Below are positions 1 through 8,652 of a stretch of DNA of 64,000 bases, in pieces. The stretch comes from an uncultured Clostridia bacterium. Lineage in GTDB: Bacteria > Bacillota > Clostridia > TANB77 > UBA1234. The position numbers and the translations under genes are program-made. The DNA lies in contig CAKPOE010000001.1 in the NCBI GenBank assembly GCA_934169745.1, forward strand, positions 124,001 to 188,000. Reading direction: 5' to 3'. The notes beneath the pieces are model-generated. The model ran no database searches and had not been told where the DNA came from. It was given only the letters and a program-made list of their open reading frames with translations. The first letter of the stretch is position 1, and each line of letters opens with the position of its first letter.

Positions 1-726
1 GCAATAAGTTATATGCTACAAATTTACTTTGATTTTTCTGCATATTCTGATATGGCTATTGGTTTAGGAAGAATGTTTGGTTTCCATTTTCTTGAAAACT
101 TTGATTACCCATATATATCTAAGAGTATAACAGAGTTTTGGAGAAGATGGCATATATCACTAAGTTCATGGTTTAGAGACTATGTGTATATCCCTCTTGG
201 AGGCAACAGAAAAGGTTTGGCTAAACAAATTAGGAATATACTTGTGGTTTGGATGCTTACAGGAATTTGGCATGGTGCAAGTTGGAATTTTGTGATTTGG
301 GGTCTATTGTTTGGTGTGTTACTTATAATCGAGAAAGTGTTCTTGGGTAAATATCTTGAGAAAGCACCTAACTTTTTAAGAAGACTATATGTACTTTTTA
401 TTGTTATGATTAGCTTTGTAATCTTTAATGCTTCAAGCATGAAAGAAGCTATTACGAATGTTGCAGGCTTATTTGGTGCAAATGGGGAAGTATTCGTAAA
501 TAGTTATACACTATATTATTTAAAGAGTTATCTAGTAACGATAATAATTGCAATAATTGGTGCGACTCCACTATTAAAGAATGTTATAGAGAGAATAAGT
601 CAAAAAGAGCAATTGAAAAAAGTTGTAAATATACTAGAACCAGTGTGTATAGTAGCGTTGCTATTTGTTGCAACAGCTTATATTGTTGACAACTCATATA
701 ACCCATTTTTGTATTTTAGGTTTTAA
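1..726 (+). CDS. MBOAT-family O-acyltransferase (AlgI-like), 5'-truncated by window edge
   Basis: The frame is open to base 1, so only the C-terminal ~241 residues are present; AlgI-type proteins are about 450-500 residues. Visible are the RRWH...WFRDYVYIPLGG block and the catalytic-type histidine in TGIWHGASWNF, both typical of membrane-bound O-acyltransferases, plus several hydrophobic membrane segments. The family moves acyl (usually acetyl) groups across the membrane to extracellular polymers. The DHHW/AlgX-like gene follows after 11 bp, the usual partner, so the pair probably O-acetylates a cell-surface polysaccharide. The acceptor cannot be told from sequence. Confidence 0.9.
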   Translation, partial: AISYMLQIYFDFSAYSDMAIGLGRMFGFHFLENFDYPYISKSITEFWRRWHISLSSWFRDYVYIPLGGNRKGLAKQIRNILVVWMLTGIWHGASWNFVIWGLLFGVLLIIEKVFLGKYLEKAPNFLRRLYVLFIVMISFVIFNASSMKEAITNVAGLFGANGEVFVNSYTLYYLKSYLVTIIIAIIGATPLLKNVIERISQKEQLKKVVNILEPVCIVALLFVATAYIVDNSYNPFLYFRF

Positions 727-737
727 GGAGGTAGGCT

Positions 738-1826
738 ATGAGTGATAATGTAAAAAATGTTGTAACAACGGCATTGTTTATTATTATTATTTTTGCTATT
801 TTTATAATTAATTTAGTGAAAGAGGATGAAGCAATATCAATATCAGAAAGAAGAAAGCTTCAACAATTTCCAGAGTTTTCACTTTCAAATTTGAATAATG
901 GAACTTTTTTTGAAAAATTTGATAAATATACGATGGATCAATTTTTTCAAAGAGAAAATTTTAGAAAAGTGAAAACAGTGGTAGAATTAGATGTGTTTAA
1001 GAAGCAGGATTATAATAATATTTATGATGTTAATGGCTTTTTAATCGAACAACTTTATCCACTTAACGAAAAGTCTGTGCAGAATATGACAAATAAAATT
1101 AATGATATAAAAAATAAGTATTTGACAGAAGAAAACGATGTTTATTATACAATTATTCCGGATAAAAACTATTTTATAAATGAGAAAAATTTAAGATTGG
1201 ATTATGATAAAATAGAAAAATTGATGGGACAAAATCTTGAGTGGGCTAAATATATAAATATTTTTGATACACTTGAACTGAATGATTACTACTATACTGA
1301 TTCTCATTGGAAACAAGAGAAGATAAAAAAAGTAGCAAATAGAATCGCCGATGGTATGAATTTAAAATTGAGCTGGCCTTATACAGAAGAAAGCATAATT
1401 AAATTTAAGGGGGTCTATGCCGGCAGACTTCCACTTGAAACTAATGTTGATGAAATAAGAGTCTTAACAAATGATAATTTGGAAGAATGTTTAGTATATA
1501 ACTATGAAACTAAGCAGACTACTAAAGTGTACGATATGAGCAAAACTACAGCTTATGATAAGTATGATGTTTATTTATCTGGTGCGGTTTCATTGTTAGC
1601 AATAAATAATCCGAACAATACTTCTGGTAAGGAATTGATTATATTTAGAGACTCATATGGAAGCAGTTTAACTCCATTATTGATAGAAGCATACAGTAAA
1701 GTAACTGTGGTAGACACAAGATATATATCACCAAAGATTTTAGAAGATTATATTACTTTCACAAACCAAGATGTGTTATTTGCATATAGCACTTTGCTAA
1801 TAAACGATAGTGCATCACTAAAATAG
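738..1826 (+). CDS. DHHW/AlgX-like surface polysaccharide O-acetylation protein
   Basis: This 362-residue protein has an N-terminal membrane anchor (about residues 8-27, very rich in Ile and Phe) and an extracellular domain. The segment YYYTDSHWK near residue 190 matches the DHHW/AlgJ/AlgX signature, and a later FRDSYGSS segment resembles the serine block of SGNH-like esterase folds. These proteins work with MBOAT acyltransferases to transfer acetyl groups to exported polymers. An AGGAGG-like site (aaggaggtaggct) precedes the ATG. It is cotranscribed with the upstream MBOAT gene. The function assignment rests on the motifs and on the gene pair. Confidence 0.8.
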   Translation: MSDNVKNVVTTALFIIIIFAIFIINLVKEDEAISISERRKLQQFPEFSLSNLNNGTFFEKFDKYTMDQFFQRENFRKVKTVVELDVFKKQDYNNIYDVNGFLIEQLYPLNEKSVQNMTNKINDIKNKYLTEENDVYYTIIPDKNYFINEKNLRLDYDKIEKLMGQNLEWAKYINIFDTLELNDYYYTDSHWKQEKIKKVANRIADGMNLKLSWPYTEESIIKFKGVYAGRLPLETNVDEIRVLTNDNLEECLVYNYETKQTTKVYDMSKTTAYDKYDVYLSGAVSLLAINNPNNTSGKELIIFRDSYGSSLTPLLIEAYSKVTVVDTRYISPKILEDYITFTNQDVLFAYSTLLINDSASLK

Positions 1827-1846
1827 AAATTAGGAGGAGAGCTTAT

Positions 1847-2053
1847 ATGAAGAATATAGAATTAAAAATCGAAGGAATGCATTGTACAGGATGCTCTATG
1901 AGACTTGAAAAGGTGCTTAATAATTTGAATGGAATACAAAAAGCTAGTGTGAACTTTGAAACAGGAAAAGCCAATATCGAATTTGACGAGAAAAAAACAA
2001 GCATTGAAGATATAAAATTAGCAATTGAGGATGCTGGTTTTAAGGGAGAGTAA
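1847..2053 (+). CDS. CopZ-like heavy-metal-associated copper chaperone
   Basis: A 68-residue single HMA domain. The metal-binding motif MHCTGC sits at residues 11-16, and the length matches CopZ chaperones. Such proteins bind Cu(I) and hand it to the P-type ATPase. It starts after an AGGAGG site and ends 2 bp before the copA-like start, so the two are translationally linked. The gene is only 20 bp downstream of the DHHW gene, so it may share that transcript; no copper-responsive regulator (CsoR, CopY) gene is visible here. Confidence 0.88.
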   Translation: MKNIELKIEGMHCTGCSMRLEKVLNNLNGIQKASVNFETGKANIEFDEKKTSIEDIKLAIEDAGFKGE

Positions 2054-2055
2054 AA

Positions 2056-4257
2056 ATGAAAAAAGTATTATTAAAGATAGACGGAATGACTTGTTCTGCG
2101 TGTTCATCAGGGCTTGAAAAGTATTTAAATAAGCAAGATGGCATTAAGAGTGCAAGTGTTAATCTTATAATGAATAATGCTAATATAGAGTATGATGATG
2201 AAAAACTAACATTAGAACAAGTTGAAAAATTTGTGGAAAAGGCTGGCTTTACAAGCTTAGGAATTGATGATTTTGAAAAAGAAAAAAAGAAAGACTCGAA
2301 TGAAAAGTATAAATTAATTAGTATTTCTGTCATATCTATTTTGACTTTATATATTTCTATGTCACATATGGTTGGATTACCAGTTATGCCTTTTTTAAAC
2401 ATGATGAAATATCCTGTAAATTATGCTGTTTCACTTTTAATATTGACGCTTGTTGTATTATTTTTAGGTAGAGACATATTAAAGAATGGTTATAAAAATT
2501 TAATACACAAAACTCCAAATATGGATACACTAGTTATGATTGGAGTTCTTGCAAGTTTTGTATACAGTCTTTATGCAACAATAGAGATATTAAAAGGACG
2601 TACGGAATATGTTGAAAGTTTGTATTATGAATCTGTTGCAGTTGTTATTTTCTTTATTAAAATAGGTAAATTTATTGAAAATAAAAATAAAGATAAAACA
2701 AAAGAAGCGTTACAAAATTTGATGAGTATAACACCTAATCATGCCACTGTAATGAAAGCTGGTAAAGAGGCTGTGGTAACGCTAGATGAGATAAAAAAAG
2801 ATGATATTGTTATTTGCAAACCAGGAGAGAAAATTGCTGTTGATGGAGAAATAATTGAAGGCGAGACACATATAAATGAATCTTTTATAACTGGTGAAAG
2901 TGTACCACTGAAAAGAGTGGTGACTTCTAAAGTTATTGCTGGAAGCATAAATTATGAGGGAACCATAAAATATAGAGCTGAGAAGATAGGAAAAGATTCA
3001 ACTGTTTCAGAAATAGTTAGATTGGTAGCAAATGCAACTTCAACTAAAGCACCAATTGCCAAGGTGGCTGATAAAGTTAGTGGATATTTTGTACCAACGG
3101 TTCTTGCAATATCTTTGATAGCTTTTGCAATATGGTTTGTAGTATCAAAAGATGTTAGAACGGCACTTAATATATTTGTGAGTGTATTGGTTGTTGCGTG
3201 CCCTTGCAGTCTTGGACTAGCAACTCCGCTTGCTATAGTTATTGCTTCGGGAAATGCAAGTAGAAAAGGAATTCTAATAAAGACAAGTGAAGCACTAGAG
3301 AATGCACATAAAGTAAAAACAATATGTTTTGATAAAACTGGAACCTTAACAACTGGAAATTTAAGTATTTCTAAAATATATAATTATAGCAATATGAGTG
3401 ATGAGGAGTTGCTTAAGAAAATTGCAAGTGTCGAAAACGCATCAGAGCATCCTATTGCAAGAGCAATTGTCACAGGTGCTAAAAACAGAAATATTGAAAT
3501 AGAAAGTATTGAAAATTTTACAGCATTAGTTGGATTGGGTGTTAGTGCTAACACTCTTGATGGTAAGAAAATTTTGATAGGAAACAAAAAATTAATGATA
3601 CAGCAAGGAGTACAATTAAAAAATCAAAATGACGAAGATACTTTAACAAATGATGGAAATAGTATTTTGTTTGTGAGCATAGATAACAATTTAGTAGCTC
3701 TTCTTGGCGTTAAAGACGTTTTAAAGGAAAATGCTTCATCTGTTATCAAAGAGTTGAAAGAAAAGAAAATTGACGTTGTAATGCTAACTGGAGATAATGA
3801 AAAAACGGCAAACATTATTGCAAATCAACTTGGAATAGAAAAAGTGTTTTCAAATATTACGCCAAAAGAAAAAGCGATAAGAATAAAAGAACTAAAAGAA
3901 AAAGGCATTGTAATGATGTGTGGTGATGGAATAAATGATAGTGTTAGTTTGGTAACAGCTGATATAGGAATATCAATTTCATCTGGTACGGATATTGCAA
4001 TGGATTCCGCTAGTGTTATACTTATGAAAGATAACTTAGAAAAAATAAATGATTTAATTGAAATTAGTAGAAAAACAATAAGAAACATAAAGCAAAATCT
4101 GTTTTGGGCATTTTTCTATAATGTGTGTATGATCCCAATTGCATGTGGAATTTTAGAGCCGTTTGGTATTACCCTAAATCCAATGATGGCTGCTCTTGCA
4201 ATGACAGTTAGCAGCTTAACGGTTGTTTTAAACGCATTAAGGTTGAAAACTAATTAA
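2056..4257 (+). CDS. copA: Copper-exporting P1B-type ATPase CopA
   Basis: The 733-residue protein has one N-terminal HMA domain (MTCSAC, about residues 11-16), then membrane helices, a TGES-type actuator segment, the transmembrane CPC motif (VVACPCSLGLATP), the phosphorylation loop DKTGTLTTG, the SEHPIARA His-Pro segment and the hinge GDGIND. This order defines Cu(I)-translocating P1B ATPases, which pump copper out using ATP. The hinge reads GDGINDSVSL rather than the commoner GDGINDAPAL; other catalytic residues look intact. It lies directly behind a copZ-like gene. Confidence 0.95.
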   Translation: MKKVLLKIDGMTCSACSSGLEKYLNKQDGIKSASVNLIMNNANIEYDDEKLTLEQVEKFVEKAGFTSLGIDDFEKEKKKDSNEKYKLISISVISILTLYISMSHMVGLPVMPFLNMMKYPVNYAVSLLILTLVVLFLGRDILKNGYKNLIHKTPNMDTLVMIGVLASFVYSLYATIEILKGRTEYVESLYYESVAVVIFFIKIGKFIENKNKDKTKEALQNLMSITPNHATVMKAGKEAVVTLDEIKKDDIVICKPGEKIAVDGEIIEGETHINESFITGESVPLKRVVTSKVIAGSINYEGTIKYRAEKIGKDSTVSEIVRLVANATSTKAPIAKVADKVSGYFVPTVLAISLIAFAIWFVVSKDVRTALNIFVSVLVVACPCSLGLATPLAIVIASGNASRKGILIKTSEALENAHKVKTICFDKTGTLTTGNLSISKIYNYSNMSDEELLKKIASVENASEHPIARAIVTGAKNRNIEIESIENFTALVGLGVSANTLDGKKILIGNKKLMIQQGVQLKNQNDEDTLTNDGNSILFVSIDNNLVALLGVKDVLKENASSVIKELKEKKIDVVMLTGDNEKTANIIANQLGIEKVFSNITPKEKAIRIKELKEKGIVMMCGDGINDSVSLVTADIGISISSGTDIAMDSASVILMKDNLEKINDLIEISRKTIRNIKQNLFWAFFYNVCMIPIACGILEPFGITLNPMMAALAMTVSSLTVVLNALRLKTN

Positions 4258-4307
4258 ATTTGTGATAATATATGACGATAGATAAAAAGACACATAGATG
4301 ATTTTAC

Positions 4308-4333
4308 ATGGGTTGCTATTTTCAGCGACCCAT
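4308..4333 (+). other. Hairpin in the leader of the 4357 gene
   Basis: Arms ATGGGTTGCT and AGCGACCCAT pair over 10 bp (one G-U) around a 6-nt loop. No T-run follows, so it is not a normal terminator for copA. It ends 11 bp before the GGAGG site of the next gene and may protect or insulate the mRNA. Confidence 0.4.
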
Positions 4334-4356
4334 AGGCAGAAAAAAGGAGGAAGAGA

Positions 4357-4656
4357 ATGGGAGCTTTATTTTGGATTTTAGCCATAGCTTGTTTTGCATA
4401 TGTGATAATAAATTTGGTTTTGAATGAAACTGCACAGGAAGAAACAGTGAGAGCAAAGCTTGTAAAGAAAGATATAGATACTGTTATTGATTCGAATAAT
4501 ATGATAAATACGAGTTACATATTAACGTTTGATATTGATGGAAAAACAAAAAGACTTGTGTGTGCATATAAGAATTATGAGCAATATGAAGAAAATCAAA
4601 TTGGTACTTTGACTTATAAAAGAAACAAATTTGTTAATTTTGTTGTAGAAAAATAA
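4357..4656 (+). CDS. Small membrane-anchored protein, DUF2500-like
   Basis: A 99-residue protein with one N-terminal transmembrane helix (about residues 3-22) and a small beta-rich extracytoplasmic or cytoplasmic domain. The central pattern (YILTFDIDGK, then a GTLTYKRN segment near the C-terminus) resembles DUF2500/YhhM-type proteins, whose function is unknown. A strong AAGGAGG site precedes the ATG. It lies between copA and an Rrf2 regulator with no link obvious from sequence. The family assignment is tentative. Confidence 0.55.
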   Translation: MGALFWILAIACFAYVIINLVLNETAQEETVRAKLVKKDIDTVIDSNNMINTSYILTFDIDGKTKRLVCAYKNYEQYEENQIGTLTYKRNKFVNFVVEK

Positions 4657-4692
4657 GATGATTAGATACGTTGTTTGTGTTGGAGGCGTGAA

Positions 4693-5091
4693 ATGAAAAT
4701 TTCAACTAAAGGTAGATATGCATTAAGAGTTATGATTGATTTAGCGTTAAATGATAATGGAAGCTACATAACTTTAAAGGATATTGCAAAAAGACAAGAC
4801 ATTACGAATAAATATTTGGAACAAATTGTTGCTCTTTTAAATAAAGCAGGTTTCTTAGAAACTGCTAGGGGTAATAACGGCGGATATAAACTTGCAAGAA
4901 AGCCGGAGGAATATAACATAGGAGATATTTTGAGAGCAACTGAAGGAGATTTGGCGCCAATTTATTGTTTGACAGAAGATGGAGAATGTTTGAGAAAAAA
5001 GGAATGCAAAACATATTCTTTCTGGAAAGGATTAGACGATGTTATTAATGAGTACGTTAATAGCAAAACATTGAAAGATTTATTAAAGTAA
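4693..5091 (+). CDS. Rrf2/IscR-family transcriptional regulator
   Basis: The ATG at 4693 is chosen over an upstream in-frame TTG because GGAGG (4682-4686) sits 6 bp before it; this gives 132 residues and the canonical family start MKISTKGRYALR. The N-terminal winged helix-turn-helix is followed by three cysteines (CLTEDGEC...C, about residues 98-111) that bind a [2Fe-2S] cluster in IscR and RsrR-type members. It is immediately upstream of the desulfurase/scaffold genes, separated by a terminator and a promoter carrying palindromes. It is therefore the likely Fe-S-responsive regulator of that unit. Confidence 0.92.
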   Translation: MKISTKGRYALRVMIDLALNDNGSYITLKDIAKRQDITNKYLEQIVALLNKAGFLETARGNNGGYKLARKPEEYNIGDILRATEGDLAPIYCLTEDGECLRKKECKTYSFWKGLDDVINEYVNSKTLKDLLK

Positions 5092-5108
5092 AATGAAAAT
5101 TGATGCTT

Positions 5109-5134
5109 AGAGTTCCCCTTGGGGCTCTTTTTTG
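5109..5134 (+). terminator. Intrinsic terminator after Rrf2 gene
   Basis: A GAGTTCC / GGGGCTC stem (two G-U pairs) with a short loop is followed by six T residues. It separates the Rrf2 gene from the Fe-S promoter. Confidence 0.75.
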
Positions 5135-5146
5135 TTTTATTTTAAA

Positions 5147-5199
5147 TTCCTATTGACAAAGTAGGAAATGGATTATATAATTCATACTAAAATAGTATG
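5147..5199 (+). promoter_or_regulatory. Promoter with two inverted repeats upstream of the Fe-S assembly operon
   Basis: The -35 TTGACA (5153-5158) and -10 TATAAT (5176-5181) are perfect, with a 17-bp spacer. TTCCTA-N9-TAGGAA (5147-5167) wraps the -35 box, and CATACTA-AAA-TAGTATG (5183-5199) directly follows the -10 box. Both are perfect palindromes placed where a repressor would block RNA polymerase. The adjacent Rrf2 protein is the obvious candidate binder; that link is inference. Confidence 0.8.
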
Positions 5200-5213
5200 A
5201 AAGGAAGAATAAT

Positions 5214-6392
5214 ATGAAAACAGTATATTTTGATAATGCAGCAACTACAAAGTTGGATGAAAAAGTTTTAGAGAGTATGATGCCGTATTTTGGAGAAAAC
5301 TATGGCAATGCGTCATCTATATATAAACTTGCAAGAGACGCAAGAAAAGCGGTAGAAGAATCAAGAGAAAAGATTGCTAAAATTATAAATTGCAAGCCAT
5401 CTGAAATATACTTTACAGCTGGTGGTAGTGAGAGTGATAATACAGCGATAAAAGGAATAGCTCGTAATTATAAAAATAAGGGAAATCATATTATTACGTC
5501 AAAAATAGAACATCCCGCAGTTTTGGATTCTTGTAAGGAATTAGAGAATGAAGGATTTGAAGTTAGTTATATTTCTGTTGATGAAAATGGAGTAATAAAC
5601 CTAGAAGAATTAAAAAAGGCAATCAGACCAACTACTATTTTAATTACCGTAATGTTTGCAAATAATGAAATTGGTACAATAGAGCCAATAAAAGAAATTG
5701 GTGAAATAGCTAAAGATAATAATATATATTTTCATACCGATGCGGTACAAGCTATGGGAAGCTTAAAAATAGACGTTAAAGAATTAAACATAGATAGTTT
5801 ATCTATGTCTAGTCATAAGTTTTATGGTCCAAAAGGTGTAGGAGCTTTGTATGTACGTGACGGCGTTGGATTTAAAAAGTATATTTCTGGAGGTCATCAA
5901 GAAAAAAACAAAAGAGCAGGCACTGAAAATGTTCCAGGAATAGTTGGTGTGGCGAGTGCTTTGGAACTTGCGTATTCTGAATTGGACGAACATAATGCAA
6001 AAATAAAAGAATTAAGGGATTATTATGAAAAGGAAATAGAAGAAAAAATTCCATATATAAAAATGAATGGCGATAGAGAAAAAAGATTACCGGGAAACAG
6101 TAATATATCATTTAGATTTATTGAAGGCGAGGGACTTTTACTAAATTTAGATTTGAAAGGTATTTGTGCTTCAAGTGGAAGTGCTTGTACTTCTGGCTCG
6201 TTAGATCCATCGCATGTTCTTTTAGCAATTGGCTTACCACATGAAATTGCACATGGCTCACTTAGAATATCAATAGGAAAGTATAATACAAAAGAAGAAG
6301 TGGATTATTTGATAGAGCAATTAGTAGAAATAGTAAGTAGATTAAGAGAAATGTCTCCTTTGTGGGAGAAATTTGTAGAGGAGGGTAAATAA
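5214..6392 (+). CDS. Cysteine desulfurase (NifS/IscS family)
   Basis: A 392-residue PLP enzyme that takes sulfur from cysteine and leaves alanine. The PLP lysine lies in SMSSHKFYGPKG, and the mobile loop carries the catalytic cysteine in SSGSACTSGSLDPSHV. The N-terminal YFDNAATT and the HxD-type PLP contacts are also present. It overlaps the scaffold gene by one base (TAATG), so sulfur is probably passed straight to the IscU-like protein. It sits behind the palindrome-bearing promoter next to an Rrf2 regulator. The pair could be called IscSU, NifSU or the minimal MisSU type; sequence alone does not settle which. Confidence 0.95.
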   Translation: MKTVYFDNAATTKLDEKVLESMMPYFGENYGNASSIYKLARDARKAVEESREKIAKIINCKPSEIYFTAGGSESDNTAIKGIARNYKNKGNHIITSKIEHPAVLDSCKELENEGFEVSYISVDENGVINLEELKKAIRPTTILITVMFANNEIGTIEPIKEIGEIAKDNNIYFHTDAVQAMGSLKIDVKELNIDSLSMSSHKFYGPKGVGALYVRDGVGFKKYISGGHQEKNKRAGTENVPGIVGVASALELAYSELDEHNAKIKELRDYYEKEIEEKIPYIKMNGDREKRLPGNSNISFRFIEGEGLLLNLDLKGICASSGSACTSGSLDPSHVLLAIGLPHEIAHGSLRISIGKYNTKEEVDYLIEQLVEIVSRLREMSPLWEKFVEEGK

Positions 6393-6832
6393 TGGATTAT
6401 TCTGAAAAAGTTATAGAACATTACACAAATCCAAGAAACGTTGGAAAAATAGATGATGCATCTGGTATAGGAGAGGTTGGAAATCCTGTTTGCGGAGATA
6501 TAATGAAGATGTTTATAAAAGTGGAGAACAATGTTATAGTTGATGTTAAATTTAAAACATTTGGTTGTGGAGCTGCTATTGCAACAAGCAGTATTTCTAC
6601 AGAAATGATAAAAGGAAAAACTTTAGAAGAAGCATTGGCTTTGAAAAATGGTTATGTTGTAAAGGCATTAGATGGATTACCACCAGTTAAATTACATTGT
6701 TCAGTTTTGGCAGAAGAAGCAATACATGAGGCAATAGCAGATTATTATAGAAAAGAAGGCAAAATGTCTGAAGAGGAAATAAAGAAAAAATGCAATTTGA
6801 AAGAACATTCTTGTAAGGCGTGTGGTATTTAA
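6392..6832 (+). CDS. IscU/NifU-type Fe-S scaffold protein
   Basis: A 146-residue scaffold on which [2Fe-2S]/[4Fe-4S] clusters are built. The three cluster cysteines are visible in NPVCGDIM, FKTFGCGAAIA and KLHCSVLAEEA, with the conserved Asp in CGD. The C-terminus has an extra cysteine-containing tail (CNLKEHSCKACGI), which is not in classic IscU but occurs in Firmicute NifU-like proteins. Start and stop overlap with the desulfurase gene. Confidence 0.94.
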   Translation: MDYSEKVIEHYTNPRNVGKIDDASGIGEVGNPVCGDIMKMFIKVENNVIVDVKFKTFGCGAAIATSSISTEMIKGKTLEEALALKNGYVVKALDGLPPVKLHCSVLAEEAIHEAIADYYRKEGKMSEEEIKKKCNLKEHSCKACGI

Positions 6833-6842
6833 ACCTTTCTTA

Positions 6843-6871
6843 TTGACTATCTCATATATTTTTATTAAAAT
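6843..6871 (+). promoter_or_regulatory. Predicted vegetative promoter for aldolase
   Basis: TTGACT (6843-6848) and TAAAAT (6866-6871) are separated by 17 bp. They lie 108 bp before the aldolase start. Confidence 0.55.
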
Positions 6872-6978
6872 AGCTTTGTGGGGATATAATAATATGTATA
6901 TCTCGAATTTGTAAATATAAATGATGGTTTAATAGTGTAACCTTGAAAACTATAATTTGTAGGAGAGCGGGTAATTAT

Positions 6979-7866
6979 ATGAATAATGAAATGTATGAGA
7001 TTATGAAAGATAAAAGAGGTTTTATAGCTGCACTTGACCAAAGCGGTGGTAGTAGTAGCAAAACTTTGAAGAGCTATGGAATTCCAGAAACAGAATATAA
7101 TTCTGAAGAAGAGATGTTCAATTTAATTCACGAAATGAGGAAGAGAGTTTTTACTAGTAAAGCTTTCACAAATGAACATATTATTGGTGCAATATTATTT
7201 GAAAAAACAATGCTTTCAAAAGTAAATGGGGAATATACGGCTGATTATTTATGGAACCAAAAGCGAATTGTTTCATTTTTAAAAGTAGATAAAGGGTTAG
7301 CAGAACAAAGTAATGGTGTTAAATTGATGAAAGATATACCAGAACTTACAGAAGAATTAAGAGAAGCAAGAGAAAAGAATGTTTTTGGTACAAAGATGAG
7401 ATCTGTTATATATGAACCAAATGAAGATGGAATAAGAGATGTAGTAAAACAGCAATTTGAATTTGCTAAAATAATATGTGATGCTGGACTCGTACCAATT
7501 ATAGAACCAGAAGTTGATATAAATGCTCCTGAAAAGGAAAAATGTGAAGATATATTAAAGAGTGAGATTAAAAAGCAATTAGAAAATTGGAATAAAGAAG
7601 ATAAGATTATGTTTAAGTTTACAATTCCTACTGTAGATAATCATTATTTAGATTTGTATGGTTATGAATGTGTCGTAAGAATTGTTGCATTATCAGGTGG
7701 ATATGATATCGAAAAAGCAGTGGAATTGCTTGCAAAAAATAATAGAATGATAGCAAGTTTTTCTAGAGCATTACTACAAGATTTGAATGTAAACCAAACA
7801 GAAGAAGAGTTTGATGCAAAGTTGAATGATGTTATTGTTAAGATATATAATGCGTCAATCACCTAA
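6979..7866 (+). CDS. fda: Class I fructose-bisphosphate aldolase
   Basis: The ATG at 6979 gives 295 residues, the length of Staphylococcus FdaA-type aldolases; an upstream in-frame start only adds an unconserved tail. GFIAALDQSGGS, FGTKMRS, VPIIEPEVDINA and ALSGGY are the hallmark segments of this family, and FLKVDKGLA and the MFKFTIPT lysine belong to the active site. The enzyme cleaves fructose-1,6-bisphosphate through a Schiff base. It is monocistronic, with its own promoter and terminator. Confidence 0.93.
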   Translation: MNNEMYEIMKDKRGFIAALDQSGGSSSKTLKSYGIPETEYNSEEEMFNLIHEMRKRVFTSKAFTNEHIIGAILFEKTMLSKVNGEYTADYLWNQKRIVSFLKVDKGLAEQSNGVKLMKDIPELTEELREAREKNVFGTKMRSVIYEPNEDGIRDVVKQQFEFAKIICDAGLVPIIEPEVDINAPEKEKCEDILKSEIKKQLENWNKEDKIMFKFTIPTVDNHYLDLYGYECVVRIVALSGGYDIEKAVELLAKNNRMIASFSRALLQDLNVNQTEEEFDAKLNDVIVKIYNASIT

Positions 7867-7878
7867 TTTTGTGTTATG

Positions 7879-7916
7879 AACAGAGCAAGGAGTTTTTTCC
7901 TTGCTCTGTTTTATTT
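7879..7916 (+). terminator. Intrinsic terminator after aldolase
   Basis: A 13-bp stem (AACAGAGCAAGGA / TCCTTGCTCTGTT) is followed by a T-rich tract. Confidence 0.9.
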
Positions 7917-7951
7917 TCCAAAAATTTTCAGATAAATATGGTCAAAAATTG

Positions 7952-8004
7952 TTGAAAAAAGTTTTCTAGTATGTTAAGCTTAAATCGATAAAAAAATATC
8001 GATT
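7952..8004 (+). promoter_or_regulatory. Promoter plus perfect inverted repeat upstream of rex
   Basis: TTGAAA (7952-7957), a 17-bp spacer and TAAGCT (7975-7980) form a moderate promoter. Directly after it lies AATCGATA-N6-TATCGATT (7983-8004), a perfect 8-bp-arm palindrome that ends just before the ribosome site of rex. The position suits an operator for the redox cassette. It does not match the usual Rex box (TTGTTAA-type half sites). Confidence 0.55.
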
Positions 8005-8017
8005 AAGGAGGTGCTAT

Positions 8018-8635
8018 GTGAAAAATACTGTATATATTTCAAAAGCTTGCTTAGAAAGACTTCCCAAATACCTTAGAGTATTGAAAGATAATAGAAATGA
8101 AAATGTAGAATACGTTTCTTCAACTATTATTGCAAATGAATTGAATTTTAGTTCAATTCAAGTAAGAAAAGACTTAGCTTTAATAAGCAAAAATGATGGA
8201 AAACCTGGTAAGGGGTTTAATGTAGGAAAGCTTATAGAAGATTTGGAAGATTTTTTAGGCATAGATAATATGACTGATGCAATAATTGTTGGTGCTGGAA
8301 AACTTGGTCAAGCATTACTTAATTATAAAGGTTTTGAAAACAACGTAAATATTGTTATGGCTTTTGATAATGATAAGGAAAAATGTGACAACAAAAAGAT
8401 TTTTTATATTAGCAAATTCGATGATTTAGTAAAACGAATGAACATTCATATAGGAATAATTACTGTTCCAAAAGAAGAAGCACAAAATGTTTGTGATATG
8501 ATGATAAAAGCTGGAATAAGGGCGATTTGGAACTTTGCACCAATTAAGTTGAATGTTCCAAGCAATGTTGTGGTAAAAGATGAAGATTTATCAGGTTCTT
8601 TGCTTATTTTGTTAAAAGGTTTAAATAAAAAATAG
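8018..8635 (+). CDS. rex: Redox-sensing transcriptional repressor Rex
   Basis: GTG start at 8018, 7 bp after AAGGAGG; 205 residues, normal for Rex. The N-terminal winged helix (ISKACLERLPKYLRVL... SSIQVRKDLALI) binds DNA, and the Rossmann domain (GAGKLGQAL) reads the NADH/NAD+ ratio. Rex represses fermentation genes when NADH is low. It is the first gene of a run that continues with hydrogenase genes and adhE, its classic targets, so autoregulation of the cassette is likely. Confidence 0.94.
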   Translation: MKNTVYISKACLERLPKYLRVLKDNRNENVEYVSSTIIANELNFSSIQVRKDLALISKNDGKPGKGFNVGKLIEDLEDFLGIDNMTDAIIVGAGKLGQALLNYKGFENNVNIVMAFDNDKEKCDNKKIFYISKFDDLVKRMNIHIGIITVPKEEAQNVCDMMIKAGIRAIWNFAPIKLNVPSNVVVKDEDLSGSLLILLKGLNKK

Positions 8636-8652
8636 AAAAGGAGAATGTTTGT

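Noticed and set aside
7940..7970. Canonical Rex operator before rex
   Set aside because: The TTGTTGAAAAAAGTTTTCTA stretch lacks the mirrored second half site.
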